Source: Sinimarinibacterium flocculans
Lineage (GTDB): Bacteria > Pseudomonadota > Gammaproteobacteria > Nevskiales > Nevskiaceae
Assembly (NCBI RefSeq): GCF_003201205.1
Contig: NZ_QICN01000012.1
Location: 62,001 to 126,000, forward strand
Reading direction: 5' to 3'
Length of the DNA: 64,000 nucleotides
The notes below the pieces were generated by a model that saw nothing but the letters and a program-made list of their open reading frames with translations, did not search any database and was not told the origin of the DNA. Below are positions 8,715 to 16,180 of the stretch, piece by piece. The translations under genes were made by a program, and so were the position numbers. Within the stretch, counting starts at the first letter, position 1; every line of letters starts with the position of its first letter.

Positions 8715-10061
8715 CGCGTCGCGGCGGGCCGCCGCAAGCACGGCAATGGCGCGGTCGATGTGTTCGTCGCGCGTGCGCCAGGAGCTCACGCTCAGACGGA
8801 ACGCCGGCCGGCCCTGCCAGACGGTGGGGCCGAACCAGATCTCGCCCGATGCGATGGCCGAGTCGCGCACGCGGTGGGTCATGGCGTCGTCATCGCAACG
8901 GACCAGCACCTGATTGAGCGGCACCTGGTTGAGCACTTCGAATCCGGCGTCGCGCAGCCCGTCGGCCAGGCGGCGCGCCTGGTCACAGTGCCGCCCGACC
9001 ATTCCGGCGACGCCGTCACGCCCGAGCGTGCGCAGTGCGGCCCAGATGGCGACGCCGCGGGCGCGGCGCGAGAACTCCAGCGTCAGATTCTTCTGCGCAT
9101 CGCGGGCTGCCGTGGAATAGACGGCGTCCGCGTTCATCGCCGCGGCGAGCGCATCGGCGTCCCGGCAGATCGACAACGCGCCGTCATAGGGTGTGTTCAG
9201 CCACTTGTGCCCGTCGGTCGTCCAGCTGTCGGCCTGCTCGATTCCGCGGGTCAGCGCGGCATGCTGCGGTGAGGCGCGCGCCCACAGTCCGAAGGCCCCA
9301 TCGACGTGCACCCACGCACCGGCGGCCCGCGCCGCATCCACGAGCGGCTCGAAGGGGTCGAACTCGCCGGTATTCACCTCGCCGGCCTGCAGGCACAGGA
9401 TGGTGCGCCCGTCGAGCGGCGGCAGCCGCAGCGGATCGATGCGCCCGCGCGCATCGACCGGGGCGCGCACGACGCGACCCATGCCGAAACCGAGCAGGCG
9501 CAACGCCTTGAGCACAGTGATGTGCGCCAGCTCCGACACGACGACCCGCAGCTCCGGTGCGCCGGCGAGGCCATCCTGGTCGAAGTCCCAGCCGAGGCGC
9601 CCGAGCAGCGTGCGCTGCGCCGCGGCCAGGCACGCCAGCCCGCAGGCGGTGGCGCTGGTGCCGAAGCCGACGCCGCTGCCGCGCGGCAGGTCGAGGATCT
9701 CGAGCAGCCAGCGTGCGGCCGTGCTCTCGATGGCCGCCGCCGCGGGGGAGTTCACCGCAGACGACGCGCACTGATCCCAGCTCAGCGCGAGCCGGTCTGC
9801 CGCGGCGGCCACCGGCAGGCTCGCACCGATGACGAAGCCGAAGTAGCGCGGTCCGTTCGATGCCACCGTTGCCGGCGATCCGATCTCGTCGAGCAATGCC
9901 AATGTCGTCCCGGCGTCGTGGCCGACAGCGGGTAGCGGCTCGTCGAAAGCCGCCAAGGCCCGCACGGCGTCGTCCGACGGAAAGGCCGGACGCTCCTCGA
10001 CGCCGGCCAGATAGCGGCGGGCACGCTCGTCGGCCTTCGCGATCAGTTCCAGTTCGTTCAA
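8706..10061 (-). CDS. PLP-dependent group II decarboxylase family protein
   Basis: A 451-residue fold-type I PLP enzyme of the aromatic amino acid/glutamate decarboxylase group. The PLP-stacking His is in SELAHITVLKA (His180), the Asp binding the pyridine nitrogen in VHVDGAFG (Asp254), and the Schiff-base Lys in TTDGHKWLN (Lys286). Length is typical. Substrate cannot be read from sequence. It is the third gene of a minus-strand operon after a MBL-fold hydrolase and an ester-cyclase-like protein (gaps 61 and 67 bases). Confidence 0.88.
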   Translation of the reverse strand: MNELELIAKADERARRYLAGVEERPAFPSDDAVRALAAFDEPLPAVGHDAGTTLALLDEIGSPATVASNGPRYFGFVIGASLPVAAAADRLALSWDQCASSAVNSPAAAAIESTAARWLLEILDLPRGSGVGFGTSATACGLACLAAAQRTLLGRLGWDFDQDGLAGAPELRVVVSELAHITVLKALRLLGFGMGRVVRAPVDARGRIDPLRLPPLDGRTILCLQAGEVNTGEFDPFEPLVDAARAAGAWVHVDGAFGLWARASPQHAALTRGIEQADSWTTDGHKWLNTPYDGALSICRDADALAAAMNADAVYSTAARDAQKNLTLEFSRRARGVAIWAALRTLGRDGVAGMVGRHCDQARRLADGLRDAGFEVLNQVPLNQVLVRCDDDAMTHRVRDSAIASGEIWFGPTVWQGRPAFRLSVSSWRTRDEHIDRAIAVLAAARRDAAG

Positions 10062-10128
10062 CGGTGGTCCCCTCGTTTGCGTTCGCAGGATACCGGGGCG
10101 CGCCCGCGCCCCGGTACCGCGACGTGGA

Positions 10129-10581
10129 TCAGGCTGCGCGCGCCACCGGGACGGCGCCGATCTGCTGCAGCAGCGAGAGCTGGTCGATCTGCAGCCAGGT
10201 GCGGACGATGCGTCCGTCCTTCATGCCGTAGAGCGCCATGCCTTCGAAGACGACCCGGCGCCCGTCCGGCTGGATACCGGCGAACGGCGCCACGTGATCC
10301 ACGTGGACCTCGAAGCGTGCCGCAACGTGATGCGCGTCGGCCACCAGCGAATGAATCTTGAACGTCATGTTGCCGAAGGCGCCGCGGAAGACGCGGAAAA
10401 ACTGCTTGTAGCTTTCGAGGTCGACGGGATCCAGACCGCCGGGGAATCCGTAGCCGCGGATCGACGGATCGACGGTCTCGTCGATGACCGACAGGCCGGA
10501 GAGATCCGGTGCGTGGGTACCGGCAAGGAAGTGCTCGACGACGCGGCGGTTGTGTTCGGCGATGGCGGGAATGTCATTCAT
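10129..10581 (-). CDS. SnoaL-like ester cyclase family protein
   Basis: A 150-residue NTF2-fold protein of the SnoaL/ester cyclase type, seen from the hydrophobic pocket pattern RVFRGAFGNMTFKIHSLVADAH, the VHVDHVAPFAGI strand and the GRIVRTWLQIDQLSLLQQIG C-terminus. The start at 10581 is chosen because GGAGAACGAC precedes the ATG; an upstream start at 10683 would add a non-conserved arginine/proline-rich tail overlapping the upstream gene. These proteins catalyse aldol cyclisations or act as small-molecule isomerases or hydrolases; here the function is unknown. Confidence 0.82.
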   Translation of the reverse strand: MNDIPAIAEHNRRVVEHFLAGTHAPDLSGLSVIDETVDPSIRGYGFPGGLDPVDLESYKQFFRVFRGAFGNMTFKIHSLVADAHHVAARFEVHVDHVAPFAGIQPDGRRVVFEGMALYGMKDGRIVRTWLQIDQLSLLQQIGAVPVARAA

Positions 10582-10642
10582 GTCGTTCTCCAGAAGAAAG
10601 GTTTGAGAGGGGAGTGAAACGGGGAAGGCGGCGCCGCACCGG

Positions 10643-11431
10643 TCACGCGGCGCGGCCGACGACGGATGCCGTTGCGGCGTCATACGCGTTCATCACGTGC
10701 CGGCACAGCGCAGCCGTGTCGGCCGCCGGCGGCAGATGTGCGGACAGCAGCCGCCGCGCTTGCAGGCGGGTCATGGCATCGAGTGCACGCTGGAGCGCAT
10801 CGCGCCGCGCCAGCGCGAGCCATGGTGCGTCGAGCGCAGACCACTGCGCGAGCCCGTGACGCAAGGTCACCGGCGCGATCGCTTCGGCACTCGCCGGTAC
10901 CTCCGGCAGGACGGCGCCGAAGGCGTCGGCGACGAACAGACTGCCGCTTGCGCGATCGAGAAAACCCAAGGTCTCGGGTGCGTCGTAGTACGGCGGACGC
11001 AGCGGCAACAGCTCGCGTTCGCCGATGCGCACCGGAACGCCGTCCTCGACCACCTGCACACGGTCGACCGGCAGCCCGGCCAGCATCATCTTTCCCTGGC
11101 CGAGGAACGAGGTCAGGACCTTCGCGCGAGGTGCGGCCTCGAGCAGCGCTACGAGATTGCCGGTGTGATCGGCATCCATGTGGCTGATCCAGATCCAGCA
11201 CAGCGCAGCCGGATCGCAGCGCGTCGCCAGTTCGTCGACGAAGTTCTCGTGCAGCGCGGCAAGACCGGTATCGACCAGCAGCGGCTCGGTGCCGTCGAAG
11301 ACAAAGGCGTTGACCGCGAGCCGGCCCAGTCCCGGGACCGGCAGCACGGCGGGCAGCACGGCAATGCCGTCTCCCAGCGTCCGCGCTTCGGTCTGCCGTG
11401 GCGGCTCGGGGATATCGTCGAGTTCGGACAT
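10643..11431 (-). CDS. MBL-fold metallo-hydrolase, flavodiiron-like motif
   Basis: A metallo-beta-lactamase-fold protein whose metal motif reads SHMDADHTGN, that is H-x-D-x-D-H rather than the classical H-x-H-x-D-H. This is closer to the H-x-E-x-D motif of flavodiiron (ODP-type) proteins. No flavodoxin domain is present. The start at 11431 (262 residues) is favoured because GGAG lies 7 bases before it; in-frame alternatives are 11437 and 11467. It is the first gene of the minus-strand operon with an ester cyclase and a PLP decarboxylase, and is transcribed away from a TetR gene, its likely regulator. Confidence 0.83.
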   Translation of the reverse strand: MSELDDIPEPPRQTEARTLGDGIAVLPAVLPVPGLGRLAVNAFVFDGTEPLLVDTGLAALHENFVDELATRCDPAALCWIWISHMDADHTGNLVALLEAAPRAKVLTSFLGQGKMMLAGLPVDRVQVVEDGVPVRIGERELLPLRPPYYDAPETLGFLDRASGSLFVADAFGAVLPEVPASAEAIAPVTLRHGLAQWSALDAPWLALARRDALQRALDAMTRLQARRLLSAHLPPAADTAALCRHVMNAYDAATASVVGRAA

Positions 11432-11461
11432 CTGCATCTCCAATCGTCGGATTAATTCATG

Positions 11462-11537
11462 GAACATTGTTGTTCACTGAATGTGACTGTACGGCGGCGA
11501 CGCCTCGTTGTCAATTTCGGTATACACTGATGTTCAC
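11462..11537. promoter_or_regulatory. candidate TetR operator region
   Basis: Between the divergent MBL-hydrolase and TetR genes, the heptamer TGTTCAC occurs twice (11471-11477 and 11531-11537, 60 bases apart). The first copy is also part of a perfect short inverted repeat, GAACA-TTGT-TGTTC (11462-11475). The elements flank the minus-strand promoter. Autoregulation is inferred from position. Confidence 0.4.
11486..11514 (-). promoter_or_regulatory. sigma-70 promoter of the MBL-hydrolase operon
   Basis: On the minus strand, TTGACA (11514-11509) and TACAGT (11491-11486) are separated by exactly 17 bases and point into the MBL-hydrolase gene. This is the best consensus match in the intergenic region. 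Confidence 0.7.
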
Positions 11538-12125
11538 ATGAGCAAACGACCCTACGTCCAGAAAAAGCGCGCCGAGAGCCGAGACGAAACCCATGCGCGC
11601 ATCGTCGAGGCGACGATGCGCCTGCACGAGGAACTGGGCCCGCGCGCAGCGACGATCTCCGCGATCGCGGAACGCGCCGGCGTGCAGCGCCTGACCGTCT
11701 ACCGGCACTTCACCGACGAAAGCGAGCTGTTCCAGGCCTGCACCTCGCGCTGGCTCGGCGAGCATCCACCGCCGGACCCCGCGCAGTGGCAGGACGAACC
11801 CGACCCGCGGCGGCGGGTGACGAGCGGACTCGGTGCGCTATACGCGTACTACCGCGCGACGCAGCGCATGTGGACGGTCTCGCATCGCGACGAAGCCGAC
11901 GTGCCGGGCCTGCAGGCGCCAATGGCCGCCTTCCACGCCTATACCGAGCGACTGGCCGACAGCCTGCTCGCCGGCTGGCGCGGCGCGGCACGCGTGCGCA
12001 GGCAGCGGGCGGCAACGCTGCGCCACGCCGTCCGCTTTGCGACCTGGACATCGCTGGCACGCGAAGGCCTGTCCGACGGCGAGGCCGCCGCGCTGGTGCT
12101 GCGCTGGCTCGACGGCATCGACTGA
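11538..12125 (+). CDS. TetR/AcrR family transcriptional regulator
   Basis: A 195-residue repressor-type protein: N-terminal helix-turn-helix at about residues 17-65 with ATISAIAERAGVQRLTVYRHFTDESELF, then an all-helical ligand domain. ATG 11538 is preferred over an upstream TTG at 11508, which lies inside the divergent promoter region. It is divergent from the MBL-hydrolase operon, making that operon the probable target. Ligand unknown. Confidence 0.9.
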   Translation: MSKRPYVQKKRAESRDETHARIVEATMRLHEELGPRAATISAIAERAGVQRLTVYRHFTDESELFQACTSRWLGEHPPPDPAQWQDEPDPRRRVTSGLGALYAYYRATQRMWTVSHRDEADVPGLQAPMAAFHAYTERLADSLLAGWRGAARVRRQRAATLRHAVRFATWTSLAREGLSDGEAAALVLRWLDGID

Positions 12126-12202
12126 CCTACTCCGAATCAGGGAGGGCACGAGCGCTCCGCGTGCACACACTGCGCCGGTACGGTCGCGGACGGAGCGCAG
12201 GC

Positions 12203-12619
12203 ATGACGACACCGGGCAGCAACAAGCGACAGGTCGAAGCCTTCTTCGACGCCCTCAATCGCGGCGACGTCGCCGCCCTGCTGGACCTGTACGCCGAGGA
12301 CGGGCGCTGCGTGACGATGGGACGCACGCTGATCTCCGGCACGTTCTCCAAGGCGCAGATCACGGCGGCCGCCGGCGCGATCTTCGAGGCCTTCCCCACC
12401 GGCATCCGCTTCCACATCCGCACGATGACCGCCGAGGACGACCGCGTCGCCGTCGAGGCGGAATCCGAGGGCGGACACGCCTCCGGCCAGCATTACACCA
12501 ACGAGTACCACTTCCTGTTCCGCTTCCGCGACGGCAAGGTCGTGGAATTCAAGGAATACATGGACACCGAGCGCGTCACTGCCATTCTCTGCGGCGGCCA
12601 GCGCCCGCCGGCGGCCTGA
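12203..12619 (+). CDS. nuclear transport factor 2-like (SnoaL) protein
   Basis: A 138-residue NTF2-fold protein: KRQVEAFFDALNRGDVAALLDLYAEDG at the start, then GHASGQHYTNEYHFLFRFRDGKVVEFKEYMDTE, the usual SnoaL_2 pattern where His/Asp residues line a cone-shaped pocket. The start at 12203 begins the conserved helix and sits 77 bases after the TetR gene. It lies 4 bases from the downstream epimerase-like gene, so the two are probably co-translated. Enzymatic activity not assignable. Confidence 0.8.
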   Translation: MTTPGSNKRQVEAFFDALNRGDVAALLDLYAEDGRCVTMGRTLISGTFSKAQITAAAGAIFEAFPTGIRFHIRTMTAEDDRVAVEAESEGGHASGQHYTNEYHFLFRFRDGKVVEFKEYMDTERVTAILCGGQRPPAA

Positions 12620-12623
12620 GACG

Positions 12624-13535
12624 ATGGCCTTGCGCATTCTCGTCGTCGGCGGCACCGGACTGATCGGCGGCCACGCCGCACTGCACCTGCGGACACTCGG
12701 GCACACGGTGCACATTGCGGCGCGCCATCCGCCGCCAGCGGCCACGCCGATGGCGGCGCTGCCGTTCGCGCCGCTGGACTATCTCCACGCGGAGGCGGAC
12801 GCACTCGCCGGGTTCGACGCGCTGGTGTTCTGCGCCGGCAACGACATCCGCCACGTGCCGCCCGACGCAGATGCCGACGCGCACTGGCAGCGCGCAAACG
12901 CCGAGGGCGTGCCGCGCTTCTTCTCGCAGGCACGCGACGCCGGAATCCGGCGCGCGGTTCTCGTCGGCAGCTTCTATCCGCAGGCCATGCCGGCCCTCGT
13001 CGATCGCGACGCCTATGTGCGGGGGCGCAAGCTCGCGGACGACGGTGCCCGCGCGCTGGCCGGCGACGACTTTGCGGTGTGCAGCGTCAACGCACCCTTC
13101 GTCGCGGGCACCGTTCCGGGGCTCGTGGTGCCGGGGCTGGCGGCGCACGCGGCCTACGCACTGGGGCGCCTGCCGCAGATCCCGCCGTTCGCGATTCCCG
13201 GTGGCGTCAACTTCATGTCCACCCGCAGCCTGTCGGAAGCCATCGCCGGTGCACTGCAGCGCGGCGCGCCGGGCCACGCCTATCTCGTGGGCGACGAGAA
13301 CCTCGGTTTTGCAGACTACTTCGGCGCCCTGTTCCGCGCCGCCGGCAGAAACGATCCGCTGCCGGTGCTGGACCGCGAGCACCCGCTGCTGCCGGACGCC
13401 ATCCTCTACGCCGGTCGCGGCGGCACGATCCACTACGAGCCGGACGCCGCCGAAACCGCCCTGCTCGGCTACCGCCGCGGCGACATGCAGGCGACGCTGT
13501 CCGAGATCGTCGCCTTCTATCGCGACGCGACCTGA
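12624..13535 (+). CDS. NAD(P)-binding epimerase/dehydrogenase-like protein
   Basis: A 303-residue extended short-chain dehydrogenase-like protein. The nucleotide motif VVGGTGLIGGHAALHL (G-x-x-G-x-x-G) is intact at residues 7-22. The active-site Tyr/Lys pair reads DAYVRGRK, with Lys at +5 from Tyr instead of the canonical +4, and the Ser before it is in LVGSFYPQ. The spacing change could mean altered catalysis or a non-catalytic role. It sits 4 bases after an NTF2-like gene; substrate unknown. Confidence 0.75.
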   Translation: MALRILVVGGTGLIGGHAALHLRTLGHTVHIAARHPPPAATPMAALPFAPLDYLHAEADALAGFDALVFCAGNDIRHVPPDADADAHWQRANAEGVPRFFSQARDAGIRRAVLVGSFYPQAMPALVDRDAYVRGRKLADDGARALAGDDFAVCSVNAPFVAGTVPGLVVPGLAAHAAYALGRLPQIPPFAIPGGVNFMSTRSLSEAIAGALQRGAPGHAYLVGDENLGFADYFGALFRAAGRNDPLPVLDREHPLLPDAILYAGRGGTIHYEPDAAETALLGYRRGDMQATLSEIVAFYRDAT

Positions 13536-13607
13536 GGTCGCATCCCGCATACGCCCGCCGTCGGCGCGACGCTTGCCGGCGCCGGTGCGGACCGCTTTAA
13601 TCCGCGG

Positions 13608-14264
13608 ATGCGCCCGGAGCCGGCATCAACGGATGACAACAGCGCGGCGCGTATCGACGCGTTCACCGATGCCGCCTTCGCGTTCGCGGTGACGCTGCTG
13701 GTCATCGGCGGCGGTGACGCCCCGGCGAGCTTCGACGCGCTGCGCCAGGCCGTCTGGGACATTCCCGCCTTCGCGGTCGGCTTCGCCCTGATCGGCATGT
13801 TCTGGCATGCGCACCTGCGCTGGCGCCGTCTCTGCGGCAGCGGCGACACCGCATCGGTGCTGCTGACCTTCTCGCTGGTCTTCCTCGTGCTGGTCTACGT
13901 CTATCCGCTGCGCATCATGGCGGGATCGATGGTCGACTACTTCCGCGGCCAGCCGTCCGGGCTCGGCGGCGCCGATCTCGCCGGACTGTTCACCCTCTAC
14001 GGCCTCGGCTTCGCGGCGATGTCGGCCGCGGTGCTGGGTCTCTTCGCCAATGGCCTGCGTCAGCTCGCCGGGGCCGGGCCCACCCGATCCGCGGTGATCG
14101 GCGAGTGCGTCATCTGGAGCCTGCTCTGCGGCAGCGGACTGGCGTCGGCGGCGCTGGCGCAGTTCCGCGCCACGGCGCCGTTCTCGCCCTGGGTCTACTC
14201 GCTGCTGCCGGTCCTGATCGGCCTGTTCGCCGCCCGGCACGACTGGACGGGCGAACGCGCCTGA
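13608..14264 (+). CDS. TMEM175 (DUF1211) family channel-like protein
   Basis: A 218-residue membrane protein with about six hydrophobic segments. The first one carries the family hallmark RIDAFTDAAFAFAVTLLV, corresponding to the R-x-x-x-F-S-D pore motif with Thr in place of Ser. A second landmark is GFALIGMFWHAHLRWRR. Bacterial TMEM175 proteins form potassium-permeable tetrameric channels; selectivity here is inferred from the family. Start at ATG 13608; alternatives are not evident. Confidence 0.85.
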   Translation: MRPEPASTDDNSAARIDAFTDAAFAFAVTLLVIGGGDAPASFDALRQAVWDIPAFAVGFALIGMFWHAHLRWRRLCGSGDTASVLLTFSLVFLVLVYVYPLRIMAGSMVDYFRGQPSGLGGADLAGLFTLYGLGFAAMSAAVLGLFANGLRQLAGAGPTRSAVIGECVIWSLLCGSGLASAALAQFRATAPFSPWVYSLLPVLIGLFAARHDWTGERA

Positions 14265-14312
14265 TTCGCCCTGCCGCAGCGGGGCCTGCGCCCGCGCGTG
14301 TCACCGCGGACC

Positions 14313-14843
14313 TCAGCCGCCGTTACAGCCGTTGACCGGTCCGATGGTGCCGCAGGGCAGCACGCATTGGCCGTCGATGCAGAGAATGCCGCCCTGAGCA
14401 TCGTCATCGTCGTCGGTTTCACCCGGCTGCGGGCCGAGGCCCTCGGCCAGCGCCTCGCCGACCTTGTCGATCGCCACGACCCAGACGCCGGCGGCCACAG
14501 CGACACCGATGCCGATGCGCAGCGGCCAGTTCGGCCCGGAGGATTCGGTCGCGTCCAGCGCCAGTCCGCCCAGATGCCAGCGCGACGTGCCGCCGATCTG
14601 CAGGCCCAGGAGCTCCGGGCGGGGAGACCGTTCCGCGAGTTCGCGCATACCCAGGTCCGCGCATATCCGCCGCCACGCCAGATCGCCGGGATACAGGCCC
14701 AGTCGCCATTGCGGCGCGGCCGACATCGCGCGCGATCCGAACTGCCAGTTCATCTGCAGGGCCGGCTCGAGCACCTGCGGCTCGCCGGCGGACGCCGCCG
14801 CCGTACCCAGCACGACCAGAACCGCACACAGTGCCGATCTCAT
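14313..14843 (-). CDS. exported hypothetical protein with C-terminal membrane segment
   Basis: I do not recognise a family. The 176-residue protein has a signal peptide (MRSALCAVLVVLGTAAASA), a soluble region rich in Trp/Arg/Leu, one predicted membrane segment (PLRIGIGVAVAAGVWVVAI, about 128-146), a run of five Asp and a Cys-rich tail with four Cys in the last ~25 residues (CIDGQC, LPC, NGC). The tail could form disulfides or bind metal. It has its own intergenic space on both sides and lies downstream of the DMT exporter on the same strand. Confidence 0.6.
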   Translation of the reverse strand: MRSALCAVLVVLGTAAASAGEPQVLEPALQMNWQFGSRAMSAAPQWRLGLYPGDLAWRRICADLGMRELAERSPRPELLGLQIGGTSRWHLGGLALDATESSGPNWPLRIGIGVAVAAGVWVVAIDKVGEALAEGLGPQPGETDDDDDAQGGILCIDGQCVLPCGTIGPVNGCNGG

Positions 14844-14894
14844 CTGCCTGCCTCTCTCGTTCCGGGCGTCTTCGGGCGCCCTGCGCGGCCGATG

Positions 14895-15809
14895 CTATCC
14901 CGGCGGGGATTTCGCCGTCATGACGCCGGCAGGGCGCAGCATCGCCAGGCGGCACAGCAGGATGCCGCCGAGCACGATGGCGCCGCCCAGCGCCTGCAGC
15001 GGACCGAAGACCTCGGCCAGCAGCAGCCAGGCGAACAGCGTCGCGGCGACCGGCTGCACGAGCAGGCTGACCGACGAGAACGCGGCCGGCAGATGGGCGA
15101 GCGCATAGGCGATCAGGCCCTGGCCGCCGACATGCGACAGCAGCGCCAGGCCGACGAGCAAGGCCCAGTCGCGCGCCGACGTCGGCCAGATCGTCTCGCC
15201 GAGGGCGAGCGCCAGCGGCAGCGTGACGAGCACGCCCGCCGCCGTGGTCCAGAACATGACCTGCGCGGTATCGAACACGCGACGCTGGCGACTCACGCCG
15301 ATGATGTAGCCGGCATAGAACATCGCCGCGAGCACGCCGAGCAGATCGCCGAAAGCCGTCTGCCGGCTCACGCTGAGGCTGTCGGCCACCAGGCAGGCGG
15401 CGCCGGCGAGCGCCAGCGCGAGGCCCAGGGCGAACCCGCGGCTGATGCGCTCGCCGTAGAGCAGCCACGCCGCCAGGGTGACGAAGACCGGCGCCATGTT
15501 CGCGAGCAACGTGGCGTTGGCCACCGACGTGAACTCGATCGACTGGTGCCAGACCGCAAGATCGCCGGCAAAGAACAGGCCGGCGAGCCAGAGCCAGCGC
15601 AGCGACCGCAGGGACCCGCCGGGTCCGGCACCGTCCCGATCGCCGGACCGGGCCGCCAGCAGCAGCCCGAGCAGCGGCAGCGCGAGAGCCAGACGCCAGA
15701 AGGCAGCGGCGCTGGGACCGACCTCCACCAGCCGCACGAAGATCGGCGCCAGGCCGATCAGCACGGCGCCGAGGATCAGCGCCGGCAGCGCACGCGCGGC
15801 GGGACTCAC
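14895..15809 (-). CDS. DMT superfamily EamA-type transporter
   Basis: A membrane protein with ten hydrophobic segments in two EamA repeats: the first begins LILGAVLIGLAPIFVRLVEVGPSAAAFWR, and the second includes GDLLGVLAAMFYAGYIIGVSRQR. Members export amino acids or other metabolites; the substrate here is unknown. I start it at GTG 15809 (304 residues, family-typical). The frame remains open to another GTG at 15983, but that extension is hydrophilic and unlike EamA proteins. A promoter-like pair lies further upstream at 16008-16035. Confidence 0.8.
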   Translation of the reverse strand: MSPAARALPALILGAVLIGLAPIFVRLVEVGPSAAAFWRLALALPLLGLLLAARSGDRDGAGPGGSLRSLRWLWLAGLFFAGDLAVWHQSIEFTSVANATLLANMAPVFVTLAAWLLYGERISRGFALGLALALAGAACLVADSLSVSRQTAFGDLLGVLAAMFYAGYIIGVSRQRRVFDTAQVMFWTTAAGVLVTLPLALALGETIWPTSARDWALLVGLALLSHVGGQGLIAYALAHLPAAFSSVSLLVQPVAATLFAWLLLAEVFGPLQALGGAIVLGGILLCRLAMLRPAGVMTAKSPPG

Positions 15810-16180
15810 GTCGCGCGCCCGCGCCCTCCCGCCGGCCGGGCCGGACGGGTGAGCGGTGCTCCGGATCGACGGCCGAAGGGGGGATTCATGGCGCGCAAGA
15901 CTAGCAGTCCACCCGGTCTGCGGACCGGGTTTCGCACCGATATGATGCGGGTCCGCACATGTGACCGGGCGTTCCTTATGCACAACGCAGCAGGATCACG
16001 GGCGGCCGACATAATCAAGTCCGACTTCCGTCAAAATCTCGTCATGTTCTTGCAAGCCAATGATTGTGATGATGATATTCCGGGAACTCGGACGATGATG
16101 GCGCGCTTGGGCCGCGCGGCCGATAAAGGCCACTCCGGCGACGGATCGCGCATCCACACAGTTATCCACAGGCTCTGAGC
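15810..16180. promoter_or_regulatory. divergent control region of the DMT exporter and priA with two DnaA boxes
   Basis: This 371-base gap is visibly AT-richer than its surroundings at 16005-16085. It contains two exact matches to the DnaA box TTATNCACA: TTATGCACA at 15976-15984 and TTATCCACA at 16162-16170, the second ending 10 bases before the priA ATG. On the minus strand TTGACG (16035-16030) and TATGTC (16013-16008), 16 bases apart, could drive the exporter. No RNA gene was recognised. Confidence 0.55.

Noticed and set aside
14298-16178. A 626-codon plus-strand frame
   Set aside because: Antisense to the exported hypothetical protein and the DMT transporter; composition rich in Arg/Gln/Ala without any domain.
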